From positions 59,333 to 123,332 of the forward strand of contig DMMY01000005.1 of assembly GCA_003452935.1 (NCBI GenBank): DNA of 64,000 nucleotides, given 5' to 3'. The translations under genes were made by a program, and so were the position numbers. Source of the stretch: Elusimicrobiota bacterium (GTDB lineage Bacteria; Elusimicrobiota; Elusimicrobia; UBA1565; UBA9628). Positions within the stretch are counted from its first letter, which is position 1; each line of letters opens with the position of its first letter. This document shows positions 26,593 to 34,581 of the stretch, piece after piece. The notes under the pieces were generated by a model that saw nothing but the letters and a program-made list of their open reading frames with translations, ran no database searches and was not told the DNA's origin.

Positions 26593-27929
26593 ACTGTTCC
26601 AGGGCAAGGGTTTTGTCCGGGAAATTCGGTGCATCAGCGCTTTGGGTTTTGTTGCTTTCGGCAATCGGGGTTCGGTGGATTTCGGCCGTGGTCATGGATC
26701 GGCATCCGATTTTCCCGGAATATTACTATGCGGATGCCCATCTTTATGATGCTCAAGCTCGCGTTCACGCTGCGACCATGAGGGGGGGAGTCTTTCAGCC
26801 GTCGAATCTGACCCCGGGTCGGGAACTCTATACCCGCTGGGTGGCTTGTCTTTACTATCTTGCGGGGCCGTGTCCTCTTTTGCCGATGCTTATCAATGGT
26901 GTCTTGGCGGGAGCGGCCATCCTGCTTTGGCACCGGATCGTCTTGTCCGCCAGCAGGGATAACGGACCGCCTGGACGGCGCGTTGCTTTTTGGGCGGTTT
27001 TATTCCTCGCTTTTTGGCCGACGCATGTTTTTTATACGTCCCAGAATCTTAAGGAAGCCATGATGCTTTCGGCCTTGGCTGCCGCGTTTTTGTCCATTGC
27101 CGGCCGCCGGGATTCCAACGAGAAGAGTTGGATCGTGTTTTCGCGGATTGCCGCGGGAGGAGCGGCTCTTTTCTTTTGCGGCCTGCTGCGGGCTCATATC
27201 CTGCCTTTGGCAGCCGCGGCCTTGCTGGGGGGGGAGGTCTGGAGATTCCTTACGGTCCGCCGTCCGGAAGCGCGCAGAGTCGGGGCGCTGGTCTTTCTGG
27301 GTGTGATCGGGGTTGTTGTCTTGTTTCAAGTTGTCTCGCCTTTGATTTTCAACCGGCTTAAGTCCTATGGGCCGGATGCGTCGGTGCCTTTTGTCAGAGA
27401 TTTGACGCAGTCCTCGGGCAATGTGAGGCCGTATAGCCAATGGAGCGCGGCGTGGTTGACGGATTTTCGCAAGATCCGGCAGCAGCGCGACCAGCAATGG
27501 GCCTTGCGCAAGGAAGCGCGGCAAATTCAAACCCAGATTTTTCCCGACGCGGAATTCCGGGATTGGCAGGATATCTGTTTCTTTCTTCCTAAGGCCGCGT
27601 TCTACGTCCTTTTCATGCCTCTGCCCGGCCTCTACGACATGAGCGAAAATCTCGGCCGCTGGTTGGCCTCGTTGGAGAACTTGGCTCTGCTGACAATGTT
27701 CATCGCGGCGTTGTCCGGCCTGCGCCGGCGCTGGAATTGGGCCATGGCCGGGCCCTGCGCCTTGTTTTTCGCGTTAATGTGGCTGGCGAGTGCCTTGACC
27801 GAGGTTGACCTTGGCAGCGCTACCCGGCATCGTTTGATCTACTTTCCTTTTCTTTTGCCCTTTACCGCTGTACAGGCTTCAGCCTTCTGGGATTGGCTGC
27901 GCGAGCATATAAGGGAGAGGGTGGGCTAA
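26589..27929 (+). CDS. Polytopic membrane protein, paralogue of the N-terminal half of the 15.5-17.9 kb fusion
   Basis: 446 residues, about ten membrane segments. The loop EYYYADAHLYDAQARVHA after helix 1 matches HYYTDARLMEETARD in the fusion. FWPTHVFYTSQNLKEA, FFLPKAAFYVLFMPLPGLYDM and DLGSATRHRLIYFPFLLP recur in the same order with the same spacing. This defines a small family present both alone and joined to a GT4 enzyme. The function is unknown to me; the aspartate pair in the first loop hints at GT-C-type chemistry. It is the last gene of the plus-strand group and overlaps the convergent kdsD stop by 4 bases, so both transcripts end within each other. Confidence 0.7.
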   Translation: MNCSRARVLSGKFGASALWVLLLSAIGVRWISAVVMDRHPIFPEYYYADAHLYDAQARVHAATMRGGVFQPSNLTPGRELYTRWVACLYYLAGPCPLLPMLINGVLAGAAILLWHRIVLSASRDNGPPGRRVAFWAVLFLAFWPTHVFYTSQNLKEAMMLSALAAAFLSIAGRRDSNEKSWIVFSRIAAGGAALFFCGLLRAHILPLAAAALLGGEVWRFLTVRRPEARRVGALVFLGVIGVVVLFQVVSPLIFNRLKSYGPDASVPFVRDLTQSSGNVRPYSQWSAAWLTDFRKIRQQRDQQWALRKEARQIQTQIFPDAEFRDWQDICFFLPKAAFYVLFMPLPGLYDMSENLGRWLASLENLALLTMFIAALSGLRRRWNWAMAGPCALFFALMWLASALTEVDLGSATRHRLIYFPFLLPFTAVQASAFWDWLREHIRERVG

Positions 27930-28921
27930 AGTCCGCGGCCGCGCAGGTCGTGGATCTGCACCAGGCCCACGGCCCGGCCGCGGCCGTCCACCACGGGCAG
28001 GACGTTGAAAGGCCTGCGCCGCAGCTCCATGATCTCGATGGCGCGCGAGGCCAGGGCTTCGGGCCGGATCGTGGTGGGGCGCGGGTTCATGATCCGCGGG
28101 ATGGAAAGCTCCTGGAGGTTGCGGCCCTGCTCCAGCGGCTTGCGGATGTCGCAGTCCGTGACCAGGCCCTTGAGCCGGCCCTGCCGGTCCACCACGCACA
28201 CGGCGCCCGCGTGCTGCCGGGTGATCTCCACGAGCATGTGGGAGACCGCGTCGTCCTCGCGCACCAGCGGCAGGCGCTTGCCCGCGCGCATGACGTCGGC
28301 CACGGTCAGGGTCAGGCGCCGGCCCAGCTGTCCGGCCGGGTGGTTGCGCGCGAACTCGTCGCTTTTAAAATTCCTGAGCCTCATAAGGGCCACGGCCAGG
28401 GCGTCGCCCACGGCCAAAGCCGCGGTGGTGCTGCAAGTCGGGGTGAGGTTGAGCGGGCAGGCTTCCTGGGTGGCGGGCGTGACCAGGACCACGCAGGCGT
28501 GCCGGGCCAAGGTCGAGTGCGGGTCGGACGTGACGGCGATTACCTTGGCGCCGATGGCGCGCAGCCGGGGCAGTAGTTCATTGAGCTCGGCCGATTCGCC
28601 GGACTTGCCGATGGCCACGACCAGGTCCTGGCGCTGGACCACGCCGAGGCCGCCGTGCATGGCTTCGGCCGGGTCAAGGTGCAGGGCGGGAGTCCCGGTC
28701 GAGGCCAATGTGGCGGCTATTTTCTGGGCGATGAGCCCGGACTTGCCCACGCCGGTCATGATGACCTTGCCGCGGCAGCGGGCCATGAGGCGCGCCGCGG
28801 CCGCGTAGTCGCCGTTGACCGAGTCCCGCAGCCGGGCAAGGGTCCTGGCCTCGAGGCCGATGACCCGCCGCATCTCGGCGGCGATGTCCAAGGGCGCGGC
28901 GCGGCGTTTCTTGGCTTTCAT
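27926..28921 (-). CDS. kdsD: Arabinose-5-phosphate isomerase (KpsF/GutQ/KdsD family)
   Basis: 331 residues, the standard length. An N-terminal SIS domain carries GVGKSGLIAQKIAATLASTG, the active-site HLDPAEAMHGGLG, AIGKSGESAEL and a central TCSTTAALAVGDALA segment. Two C-terminal CBS domains follow (MRAGKRLPLVREDD; MNPRPTTIRPEALASRAIEIM). The enzyme converts ribulose-5-phosphate to arabinose-5-phosphate, the first step to Kdo, and so supports an LPS-type inner core or Kdo-containing capsule. It overlaps the upstream MarR-type regulator gene (ATGA), which means it is under the same autoregulated promoter. Confidence 0.94.
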   Translation of the reverse strand: MKAKKRRAAPLDIAAEMRRVIGLEARTLARLRDSVNGDYAAAARLMARCRGKVIMTGVGKSGLIAQKIAATLASTGTPALHLDPAEAMHGGLGVVQRQDLVVAIGKSGESAELNELLPRLRAIGAKVIAVTSDPHSTLARHACVVLVTPATQEACPLNLTPTCSTTAALAVGDALAVALMRLRNFKSDEFARNHPAGQLGRRLTLTVADVMRAGKRLPLVREDDAVSHMLVEITRQHAGAVCVVDRQGRLKGLVTDCDIRKPLEQGRNLQELSIPRIMNPRPTTIRPEALASRAIEIMELRRRPFNVLPVVDGRGRAVGLVQIHDLRGRGL

Positions 28922-29478
28922 GAGAGGCGGAAATCTATGTCCTCGAAGTCCACGAGGCTCAGGTAGCGGCGGCCGTTGGCGGTCTTGGGCGGGGCTTCCA
29001 AGGTCGCGCAGAGCGCCAGATCCACGCCTGGCGGGATCTCTTGGAACCGCGGCACGAAGGTGAAGGCGGCGTTAGGCAGGGGCAGGTCGGAGACGGTATC
29101 CCGCAGAAGCTCCAGTATCTCATCCTGGGCTACCAGCACGAACTCGCGCCTTCCCTGCCGGTACTCCTGGGTCAGGGCCGTGGTGATGTTCTCCTGGATC
29201 TGGCGGAAAATGCGCACGGTGTAGCGGGTATAAAAGTAGGCTTTGCGGGTCTTCTCCACCGCGCCTTTCAAGGTCAGCAAATACTGGGTTCGCTTCCAAT
29301 CAAGCTGGGTGATCTTGATAAGGCCCTTGCGCGCCAGCCTGCGGATGAGCAGGTTGGTCATGCCCAGGGAGAGCCCTAGGCTTTCGGAGAGGTCGCGCTG
29401 CGTGCGGGTGGGCTTGCGGGATATCTCCTGGATGAGGAGGAATTCGTTTTCCTCTAAAGTCTCGGTGGAAGTAGGCAT
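28918..29478 (-). CDS. MarR/EPS-associated winged-helix transcription regulator
   Basis: 186 residues from ATG 29478 (MPTSTETLEENEFLL). An earlier in-frame ATG at 29514 is ruled out because it lies upstream of the inferred transcription start. The first ~90 residues are a winged helix (PTRTQRDLSESLGLSLGMTNLLIRRLARKG) followed by a wing and LLTLKGAVEKTRKAYFYTR, closely resembling the MarR-family EPS-associated regulators found in exopolysaccharide clusters. Those are about 100 residues long. Here a further ~95 residues of unknown alpha/beta sequence (REFVLVAQDEILELLRDTV) are added, perhaps a sensor. The gene is preceded by a promoter whose +1 region is a 15-base palindrome, also found before pseB. 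This suggests it represses or activates itself and the pseudaminate operon. Confidence 0.85.
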   Translation of the reverse strand: MPTSTETLEENEFLLIQEISRKPTRTQRDLSESLGLSLGMTNLLIRRLARKGLIKITQLDWKRTQYLLTLKGAVEKTRKAYFYTRYTVRIFRQIQENITTALTQEYRQGRREFVLVAQDEILELLRDTVSDLPLPNAAFTFVPRFQEIPPGVDLALCATLEAPPKTANGRRYLSLVDFEDIDFRLS

Positions 29479-29489
29479 GGTCGGACTTT

Positions 29490-29504
29490 GTTCGAAGATT
29501 GAAC
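29490..29504. promoter_or_regulatory. Candidate operator of the MarR-type regulator (own gene)
   Basis: GTTCGAAGATTGAAC, an imperfect inverted repeat lying directly after the -10 box and covering the expected transcription start. The same element in perfect form occurs at 56088-56102 before pseB, in the same position relative to the promoter. Confidence 0.7.
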
Positions 29505-29533
29505 ATTGTACCAATTGGCCGTCGTCAGGTCAA
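29505..29533 (-). promoter_or_regulatory. Promoter of the regulator-kdsD operon
   Basis: On the minus strand TTGACC (29533-29528), 17 bases, TACAAT (29510-29505). The -35 overlaps the last codons of the upstream GT-Wzx gene. The expected start of transcription (~29498) falls inside the palindrome, 20 bases before ATG 29478. Confidence 0.7.
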
Positions 29534-31951
29534 AGCCGCGTCCGGATTTCGGGGAACGTGCAGCAGGTAGTAAGAGAGACCCAGCAGATAGGCGCCGACA
29601 AGCGCCATGCCCGCTCCCCACACTCCCCAGCGGGGGATGAGCCAGAGTCCCAGTCCGACGTTTCCCAGCCCGGCCAGCAGGTTGCCGACGACCGAGACGC
29701 GCAGGCCTGAGAAGTCGCGGGCCATGAACAGGGCGGCGCAGATTCCGTGGAGCAGGATAAGGGCCGCGGCCAGGGCAAAAGTCGCGATCCAGGCCCAGTG
29801 GAACGGATATTGCCGGCCGAATATGGACAGGGCCGCCACGGCGCTCAAGGAGAAAAGCAGGAGGGAGGCCGCGGCCAGGGCCGGGCGCAGGCGGCGCAGG
29901 CTGCGCCAGGCCTCGTTCTGGCCCTCGGGGTTGCTGGCCACCGGCACCAGGACAGAGGTGATGATGTAGAGAAACGCGAGGCTGATCTGCGCGGTGGACG
30001 TGAAATAGGCGCTGAATATGCCTACCTGGTGCGCGTCGAAGAACCGGTTCAGGAAGAGCCGGCCCGGGCCCACGATGCAGGCCGCGGTCAGGAGGTTGAG
30101 CGCGGCCATCAAGGTGTAGCTGAAGACGATTCGGATGGCGGCCGGATCAAAGATAGGCTTGAGGTAGGTCCTGAGGTTCCAGCCCGAATATACCGCGGCC
30201 AGGGCCAGGCTCAGGCACAAGGTCAGGATGATGGCGTGGTAGGTTCGGGTGCCGTGCAGCACGAAGACCAGGAAGAACAGGGGAGCGGAGAAGCCGTAAA
30301 CGGCCTCGGACAAGCCGCGCTCCGCGAAGCGCTGCAGCCCCAGAAGGGGGCTGGAGATGACCACATAGAGGGCCGTGCAGAAGGAGAAAATAATGGAGTC
30401 CGTGATGATTTCCGCTGGCACATTGAGGGAGCCGGCGATGGCGCCTCGCAAAAATGTCAAGGCCGCCAAACAGAGGACGGCCCAAAGCCCGAACATGCTC
30501 AGGGTCGTGGAGACGAGTTTTTCCCGCGCCGGCCGGGAGGGTTCGCTGGAGGGGAACTTGCTCAAGGCCCATTGAAAACCCATCATGGGCAGGATCTGGA
30601 TGAATGAGGCGATGGCGATGACGAGGTTGGCCTTCCCGAAATGTTGGGGTCCCAGCACCCGTCCGGCCAGTATCTGGGTCGCCAAGGTGGAGATTTTGGC
30701 CATGCCGTAAAGCAGTCCGATCCAGGTGAATCCCCGCAGAAACGAGCGGGCGTGCTTGCGCTCCCACCAGGGCCCGTCCGCGCACGCGGCGGCCTGACCG
30801 GACGCGGCGGGCCGCCGAACCTCTTGCCAGGCCTTGCGCATCGCCGCCCGGAAGCGGCCGAACTCGGCCGGGTAGGTGTGCTCCAGAGCCAGGCTTCGGC
30901 GCTCTTCGCGCAGTCCGGCGGTCTCGGTGGCGGGCAGGTTACGGGCGATGCGCACCCAGTCCTCGGGAGAGTCCGCCACGTAGACGAGGCGGCGCAGGGG
31001 AGCGAAGGCCGGCAGGGGGGTGGCGAGGATGGGCCGGCCCATGGCCAGGCATTCGTATATCTTGGCCGGGATCACGCCCAGCAGGAACGGGTTGATGCGG
31101 TAGGGCAGGATGAAGACGTCGAAATTTTCGAGGCGCTGAACCAATTGCTCGCGCGGGACCGGCGGCAGTCGCCGTATGGCGGGGGGCAGGGGCGAAGCCG
31201 AGCCCTTGGAGAAGCCGCTTACCGTCACGCTGAAACCCGCCTCGGCAAGCGCGACGGGAAACCGTGGATCGAGGTCCTGGCCCCAGGTTCCGTAATAGCA
31301 GAACCTGAGAAACCTCTGCTCGGCGGGGCGGGCCGCGAAGAAAGACTCCGGCACCCCTTGATGGATCTGAACCACGTTGCCGTGCTCCGCCCTTTTCTGC
31401 TCATAGAGGAAGTCCGAATCGCAGATTACGAGATCCGCGCGTCCGAGCAGTTCGGCTTCCTGCCGGGCGAAGTCCTTTGGGGCTCGGGGATGGGCGCGGA
31501 AATTGGAAGCGCAGTCGTAAATGACCGCGGCGGGCTGCAGCTGGCGCACAAGCTCCAGCGTCGTGGCCGTTGGAAAATACGTTATGACCAGGGGATGGCG
31601 GCGCAGGCCCCGGCTGCGCAGGGAGGCGATGAGCTGCGGGATCAGAATGCCCGCGTTGAAACGCCGGAAGGGAGGGTAGGTCGGCGGCAAGAGCTGGGGC
31701 GGCATGACGCGCAGAGCATGCGGCAGGGACTCCTGGGACGACGGGTCGGGAGCGTCGGCCAATCTGCGCAGTTTGCGCCAGAGGCGCGGAAGGTCTTTGA
31801 GTCCCGGGTTTCTAAATCCGGAGTTTTCCACGAAAAAGACTTCATGCCCGGCTTGGGCCAGCTGCCAGGCGAATATCTGGTGGCGCTGCCAGGCCGCGTC
31901 CCAGTCGATGCTGCTCAGGACCACGACTTGGGACTTTTCGAACTCTTCCAT
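29525..31951 (-). CDS. Glycosyltransferase fused to a Wzx-type polysaccharide flippase
   Basis: 808 residues from ATG 31951, which overlaps the upstream stop as TGATG. Residues 1 to ~390 form a GT-B type glycosyltransferase: SSIDWDAAWQRHQIFAWQLA, a VIYDCASNF segment, CDSDFLYEQKR, FCYYGTWGQDLD and FDVFILPYRINPFLLGVIPAKIYECLAMGRP, with the acidic E of the C-terminal domain. From ~395 the protein becomes a polytopic flippase of the MATE/MurJ-like polysaccharide export superfamily (GLLYGMAKISTLATQILAGRVLG, FQWALSKF), with about twelve to fourteen helices. The combination would couple addition of a terminal sugar to flipping of the lipid-linked unit. Both halves are full length, so it looks like a real fusion. 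It is the last gene of the LegB operon. Confidence 0.87.
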   Translation of the reverse strand: MEEFEKSQVVVLSSIDWDAAWQRHQIFAWQLAQAGHEVFFVENSGFRNPGLKDLPRLWRKLRRLADAPDPSSQESLPHALRVMPPQLLPPTYPPFRRFNAGILIPQLIASLRSRGLRRHPLVITYFPTATTLELVRQLQPAAVIYDCASNFRAHPRAPKDFARQEAELLGRADLVICDSDFLYEQKRAEHGNVVQIHQGVPESFFAARPAEQRFLRFCYYGTWGQDLDPRFPVALAEAGFSVTVSGFSKGSASPLPPAIRRLPPVPREQLVQRLENFDVFILPYRINPFLLGVIPAKIYECLAMGRPILATPLPAFAPLRRLVYVADSPEDWVRIARNLPATETAGLREERRSLALEHTYPAEFGRFRAAMRKAWQEVRRPAASGQAAACADGPWWERKHARSFLRGFTWIGLLYGMAKISTLATQILAGRVLGPQHFGKANLVIAIASFIQILPMMGFQWALSKFPSSEPSRPAREKLVSTTLSMFGLWAVLCLAALTFLRGAIAGSLNVPAEIITDSIIFSFCTALYVVISSPLLGLQRFAERGLSEAVYGFSAPLFFLVFVLHGTRTYHAIILTLCLSLALAAVYSGWNLRTYLKPIFDPAAIRIVFSYTLMAALNLLTAACIVGPGRLFLNRFFDAHQVGIFSAYFTSTAQISLAFLYIITSVLVPVASNPEGQNEAWRSLRRLRPALAAASLLLFSLSAVAALSIFGRQYPFHWAWIATFALAAALILLHGICAALFMARDFSGLRVSVVGNLLAGLGNVGLGLWLIPRWGVWGAGMALVGAYLLGLSYYLLHVPRNPDAALT

Positions 31952-32877
31952 CAATCGCCTGCCGGCTGCGCGGCCCGGGCCAGGGCCCAGTCATAGGTGT
32001 CGCGCAGGGTGCGCTCCAGGCTCAGGCGGGGCCGCCAGCCGGTGAGCCGGCGCAGCTTGCGGTAGGAGCAGGCCACGTGCAGGGCTTCGCCGCGGCGGCG
32101 CCTTGAGGCTTCGCCGCGCGCCTGGGCGCGAATCCCGGCGACGGTCATGAGCCGCCGCAGCATGGCTCCGGTTGAAACCGCCGCGCCGGAGGAGACGTTA
32201 TAGATTTCTCCCGAAACGCCGCGCTCGGCCAGCATGGCCAGGGCGCGGGCCGCGTCTCGGACGTCGATGAGATCCCGGCTGGAACGGAGATTGCCGACTT
32301 TGATGAGCGGGGGCTGCGATCCCCGCTTGATGCGGGCCAGCTGCCGGGCGAACGTCCCGAGCGCCAGGTTTTCCGGCATGCCGGGACCTACGAGATTGGC
32401 GATGCGGGCCACGACTACGTCGAGGCCCGCGTGGCGGTAGGAAAGGGCGGTCAAGGATTGGCTGAGTTTCATGGCGCCATAAAGCGTCAGTGGCCGAGGG
32501 GGAAAATCCTCGGTCAGGAGGCCGCCGGCAGCGGCGCCGTACTCGGCCGACGAGCCTGCCGTCACGACCCTCACGCGCTCGGGCCGGGGCAGGCTCCTGA
32601 CGGCTTCCAGAAGGTTCACGGTCGAGTTGGCAAAGGTTGCCCAAAGTTCGTCCCAGGGCCGGGCCAGCGTCGTTCCCGCCAGGTGAAAGATGACCGCGGG
32701 GGATACGCGGCGCACGGCCCGCCCCGCGGCCGCGGGATCGCGCAGGTCGCAGGTGATGATCCCCGGGCCCGGCACATGGTCGAGGCGGGCCACTCGGGCG
32801 CCGGGGCGACGGCGGCGCAGTTCCGCCGCAAGATGGCCGGCCAAGAAACCCCGGCCCCCGGTGATGAGGAAGGTCAT
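31951..32877 (-). CDS. NAD-dependent epimerase/reductase (GDP-4-keto-6-deoxymannose reductase-like)
   Basis: 308 residues from ATG 32877, which overlaps the upstream stop (ATGA). An extended SDR with FLITGGRGFLAGHLAAEL at the start, FHLAGTTLA, the catalytic Ser-Tyr-Lys set TAGSSAEYG ... LYGAMKLSQ and a SSRDLIDVRDAARAL motif. The short length and the AEYG/YGAMK spacing resemble RMD, which reduces GDP-4-keto-6-deoxymannose to GDP-rhamnose. In the context of LegB and a sugar nucleotidyltransferase it may reduce or epimerise the keto sugar made by LegB. Substrate unproven. Confidence 0.8.
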   Translation of the reverse strand: MTFLITGGRGFLAGHLAAELRRRRPGARVARLDHVPGPGIITCDLRDPAAAGRAVRRVSPAVIFHLAGTTLARPWDELWATFANSTVNLLEAVRSLPRPERVRVVTAGSSAEYGAAAGGLLTEDFPPRPLTLYGAMKLSQSLTALSYRHAGLDVVVARIANLVGPGMPENLALGTFARQLARIKRGSQPPLIKVGNLRSSRDLIDVRDAARALAMLAERGVSGEIYNVSSGAAVSTGAMLRRLMTVAGIRAQARGEASRRRRGEALHVACSYRKLRRLTGWRPRLSLERTLRDTYDWALARAAQPAGD

Positions 32878-33587
32878 CGCCGCAGATACTTGGCGCGGCC
32901 TTGGGGCGACGAGAACAGGTCTTGGGCGGCTTGATAGTCCTCGGGCCGGCCGATGTCCAGCCACTCGGCGCCGTTGCGAAAGCCGATGACGGGCTCTCCG
33001 GCTTCGCGCAAGCGGGAGATGAGCTCTGGGATGCCGATGGCCTCCCCCGGCCGGATGAGGCCCAGGACCTTCCGGTCGAAGACGTTGACGCCCATGCTGA
33101 CCAGGTAGCGGTAGGCGGGCTTTTCCACATAGGCCTGGAGCCGGTTCTCGGCGTCGAGGCGGATGGTTCCGAAATCCACGAGAGTCTGGCGCTGGCACAC
33201 CGCGATCGTGGCCGCGGCCCGGGAGCGTCGATGGCCGGCGAAGAGCGCGCGAAAATCCAGGGTGGTGAGGATGTCTCCGTTGATGGTGAGAAAATCCTCG
33301 CGCAGGCCGCGGATAAGCTTGAGCGCGCCGGCCGTGGAGAGCGGCTTGTCCTCGCGCACGTAGCGGATGCGCAGCCGCCAGCGGCGGCCGTCGCCGCAGT
33401 AGGCCTCGATGAGCTCGGCCAGATGGCCGGTGGACACGATGACCTCGTTGAAGCCGAAGTGCTTGAGCTGGCGCAGCACGATCTCGATGATGGGATAGTC
33501 GCCCACCGGGACCAGGGGCTTGGGCAGGGAGGTGGTAAAAGGCCTCAACCGCGTGCCCTTGCCGCCCGCCAGGATGACCGCTTGCAT
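32874..33587 (-). CDS. Sugar-1-phosphate nucleotidyltransferase
   Basis: 237 residues, a single-domain GT-A like NTP transferase. LAGGKGTRLRPFT at the start is the nucleotide-binding loop. PKPLVPVGDYPIIE, REDKPLSTAGAL, NGDILTTLDF and a VEKPAYRYLVSMGVNVF segment follow in the order of mannose-1-phosphate guanylyltransferases and GlcN-1-phosphate guanylyltransferase PtmE. It has no C-terminal hexapeptide or CBS domain. It lies one base from legB. In Campylobacter legionaminate synthesis a guanylyltransferase of this type makes the GDP-sugar used by LegB, so the pair would fit. The nucleotide preference cannot be seen. Confidence 0.87.
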   Translation of the reverse strand: MQAVILAGGKGTRLRPFTTSLPKPLVPVGDYPIIEIVLRQLKHFGFNEVIVSTGHLAELIEAYCGDGRRWRLRIRYVREDKPLSTAGALKLIRGLREDFLTINGDILTTLDFRALFAGHRRSRAAATIAVCQRQTLVDFGTIRLDAENRLQAYVEKPAYRYLVSMGVNVFDRKVLGLIRPGEAIGIPELISRLREAGEPVIGFRNGAEWLDIGRPEDYQAAQDLFSSPQGRAKYLRR

Positions 33588-33588
33588 A

Positions 33589-34581
33589 TCAGACGTTGTA
33601 GAGGCCGGCCTTGAAGTCGGCGCGATGTCTCGTCATGTAATCGATGGTCCGGGCCAGGCCTTCGTCGAAAGACCAGCTTGGTTTCCAGCCCAGCAAACGC
33701 CGTGCCTTGCGGTTGTCGCAGACCAGGCGCATGACCTCGCTGCGCTCCGGCCGCGTGCGCGCCGCGGACTTGGCGACGCGGGCTTGGCGGCCCATAAGGC
33801 GCATGATGGTTTGCGCGGTCTGGGCGATGCTCACGCCCCGGCCCGAGCCGATGTTGATGACCTCGCCCACGGACTTGGGCGAGGCGGCCACGGCCAAAAA
33901 TCCCTCGACCGTGTCCGCCACGTAGTTGAAGTCCCGGATCGTCGAGGTCGAGCCCAGCTCCAGCGTGGGCCGGCCTTCCAGAAGCTGGGAGATGATGGTG
34001 GGGATCACGGCGCGGGCCGATTGTCTCGGCCCGAAGGTGTTGAAGGGCCGGATCACGGCCACGGGCAGGCCGAAGCAGCGGAAATAGCTTTCCGCCAGAT
34101 GGTCGGCTCCGATCTTGGTCGCGGAATAAGGGGATTGGCCCTGCAAGGGATGGGCTTCGTCGATGGGCACGTAGCGCGCCGTGCCGTAGACCTCGGAAGT
34201 CGAGGTCACCACGAGCTTGCGGGTCTTGCGGCCGCGGCAGGCTTCGAGCACGTTCAAGGTGCCGGCGAGGTTGGCCGCGACGTAGCTGGCCGGCGCCGCG
34301 TATGAGTAGGGGATGGCGATCAAGGCGGCCAAGTGGAAGACGATGTCCTGGCCCTCGACGAGCCGGGCCACGCACTGGGGATCCGTGACGTCGCCGGGGA
34401 GCACCTCGATGCGGCGCAGGGATTGGGCGTCGAGCTTTTCCAGGAGGCCCCAATGGCTGCGGGAATTGTAGCGGACCATGGCCCGGACCTTGGCTCCGCG
34501 CCGGGAAAGCTCCTCGGCCAGATGGCTGCCGATGAAGCCGCCGGCTCCGGTCACGAGCACGCGCGCGTCTTTCCAATTCAT
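33589..34581 (-). CDS. legB: LegB-like sugar 4,6-dehydratase (SDR)
   Basis: 330 residues from ATG 34581, overlapping the radical SAM stop by ATGA. Longer forms start inside that gene. Motifs follow Campylobacter LegB closely: VTGAGGFIGSHLAEEL, YNSRSHWGLLEK, FHLAALIAIPYSYAAP, TSTSEVYGTARYVPIDEAHP, QSPYSATKIGADHLA with the Tyr/Lys pair, and RPFNTFGPRQSARAVIPTII. LegB dehydrates a nucleotide-linked GlcNAc at C4/C6 as the first step to legionaminic acid. Here the neighbours are a nucleotidyltransferase and an RMD-like reductase, and no LegC, LegG or LegI lies next to it. The end product may therefore be a 4-reduced 6-deoxy sugar and not the nonulosonate. Confidence 0.85.
   Translation of the reverse strand: MNWKDARVLVTGAGGFIGSHLAEELSRRGAKVRAMVRYNSRSHWGLLEKLDAQSLRRIEVLPGDVTDPQCVARLVEGQDIVFHLAALIAIPYSYAAPASYVAANLAGTLNVLEACRGRKTRKLVVTSTSEVYGTARYVPIDEAHPLQGQSPYSATKIGADHLAESYFRCFGLPVAVIRPFNTFGPRQSARAVIPTIISQLLEGRPTLELGSTSTIRDFNYVADTVEGFLAVAASPKSVGEVINIGSGRGVSIAQTAQTIMRLMGRQARVAKSAARTRPERSEVMRLVCDNRKARRLLGWKPSWSFDEGLARTIDYMTRHRADFKAGLYNV

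Noticed and set aside
29479..29514. Earlier ATG (29514) for the MarR-type regulator
   Set aside because: It lies upstream of the -10 box and operator, so it would not be in the transcript.
32878..33198. 107-residue N-terminal extension of the RMD-like reductase
   Set aside because: It reads the nucleotidyltransferase gene out of frame (Arg/Pro-rich); ATG 32877 overlaps the stop as in the rest of the operon.
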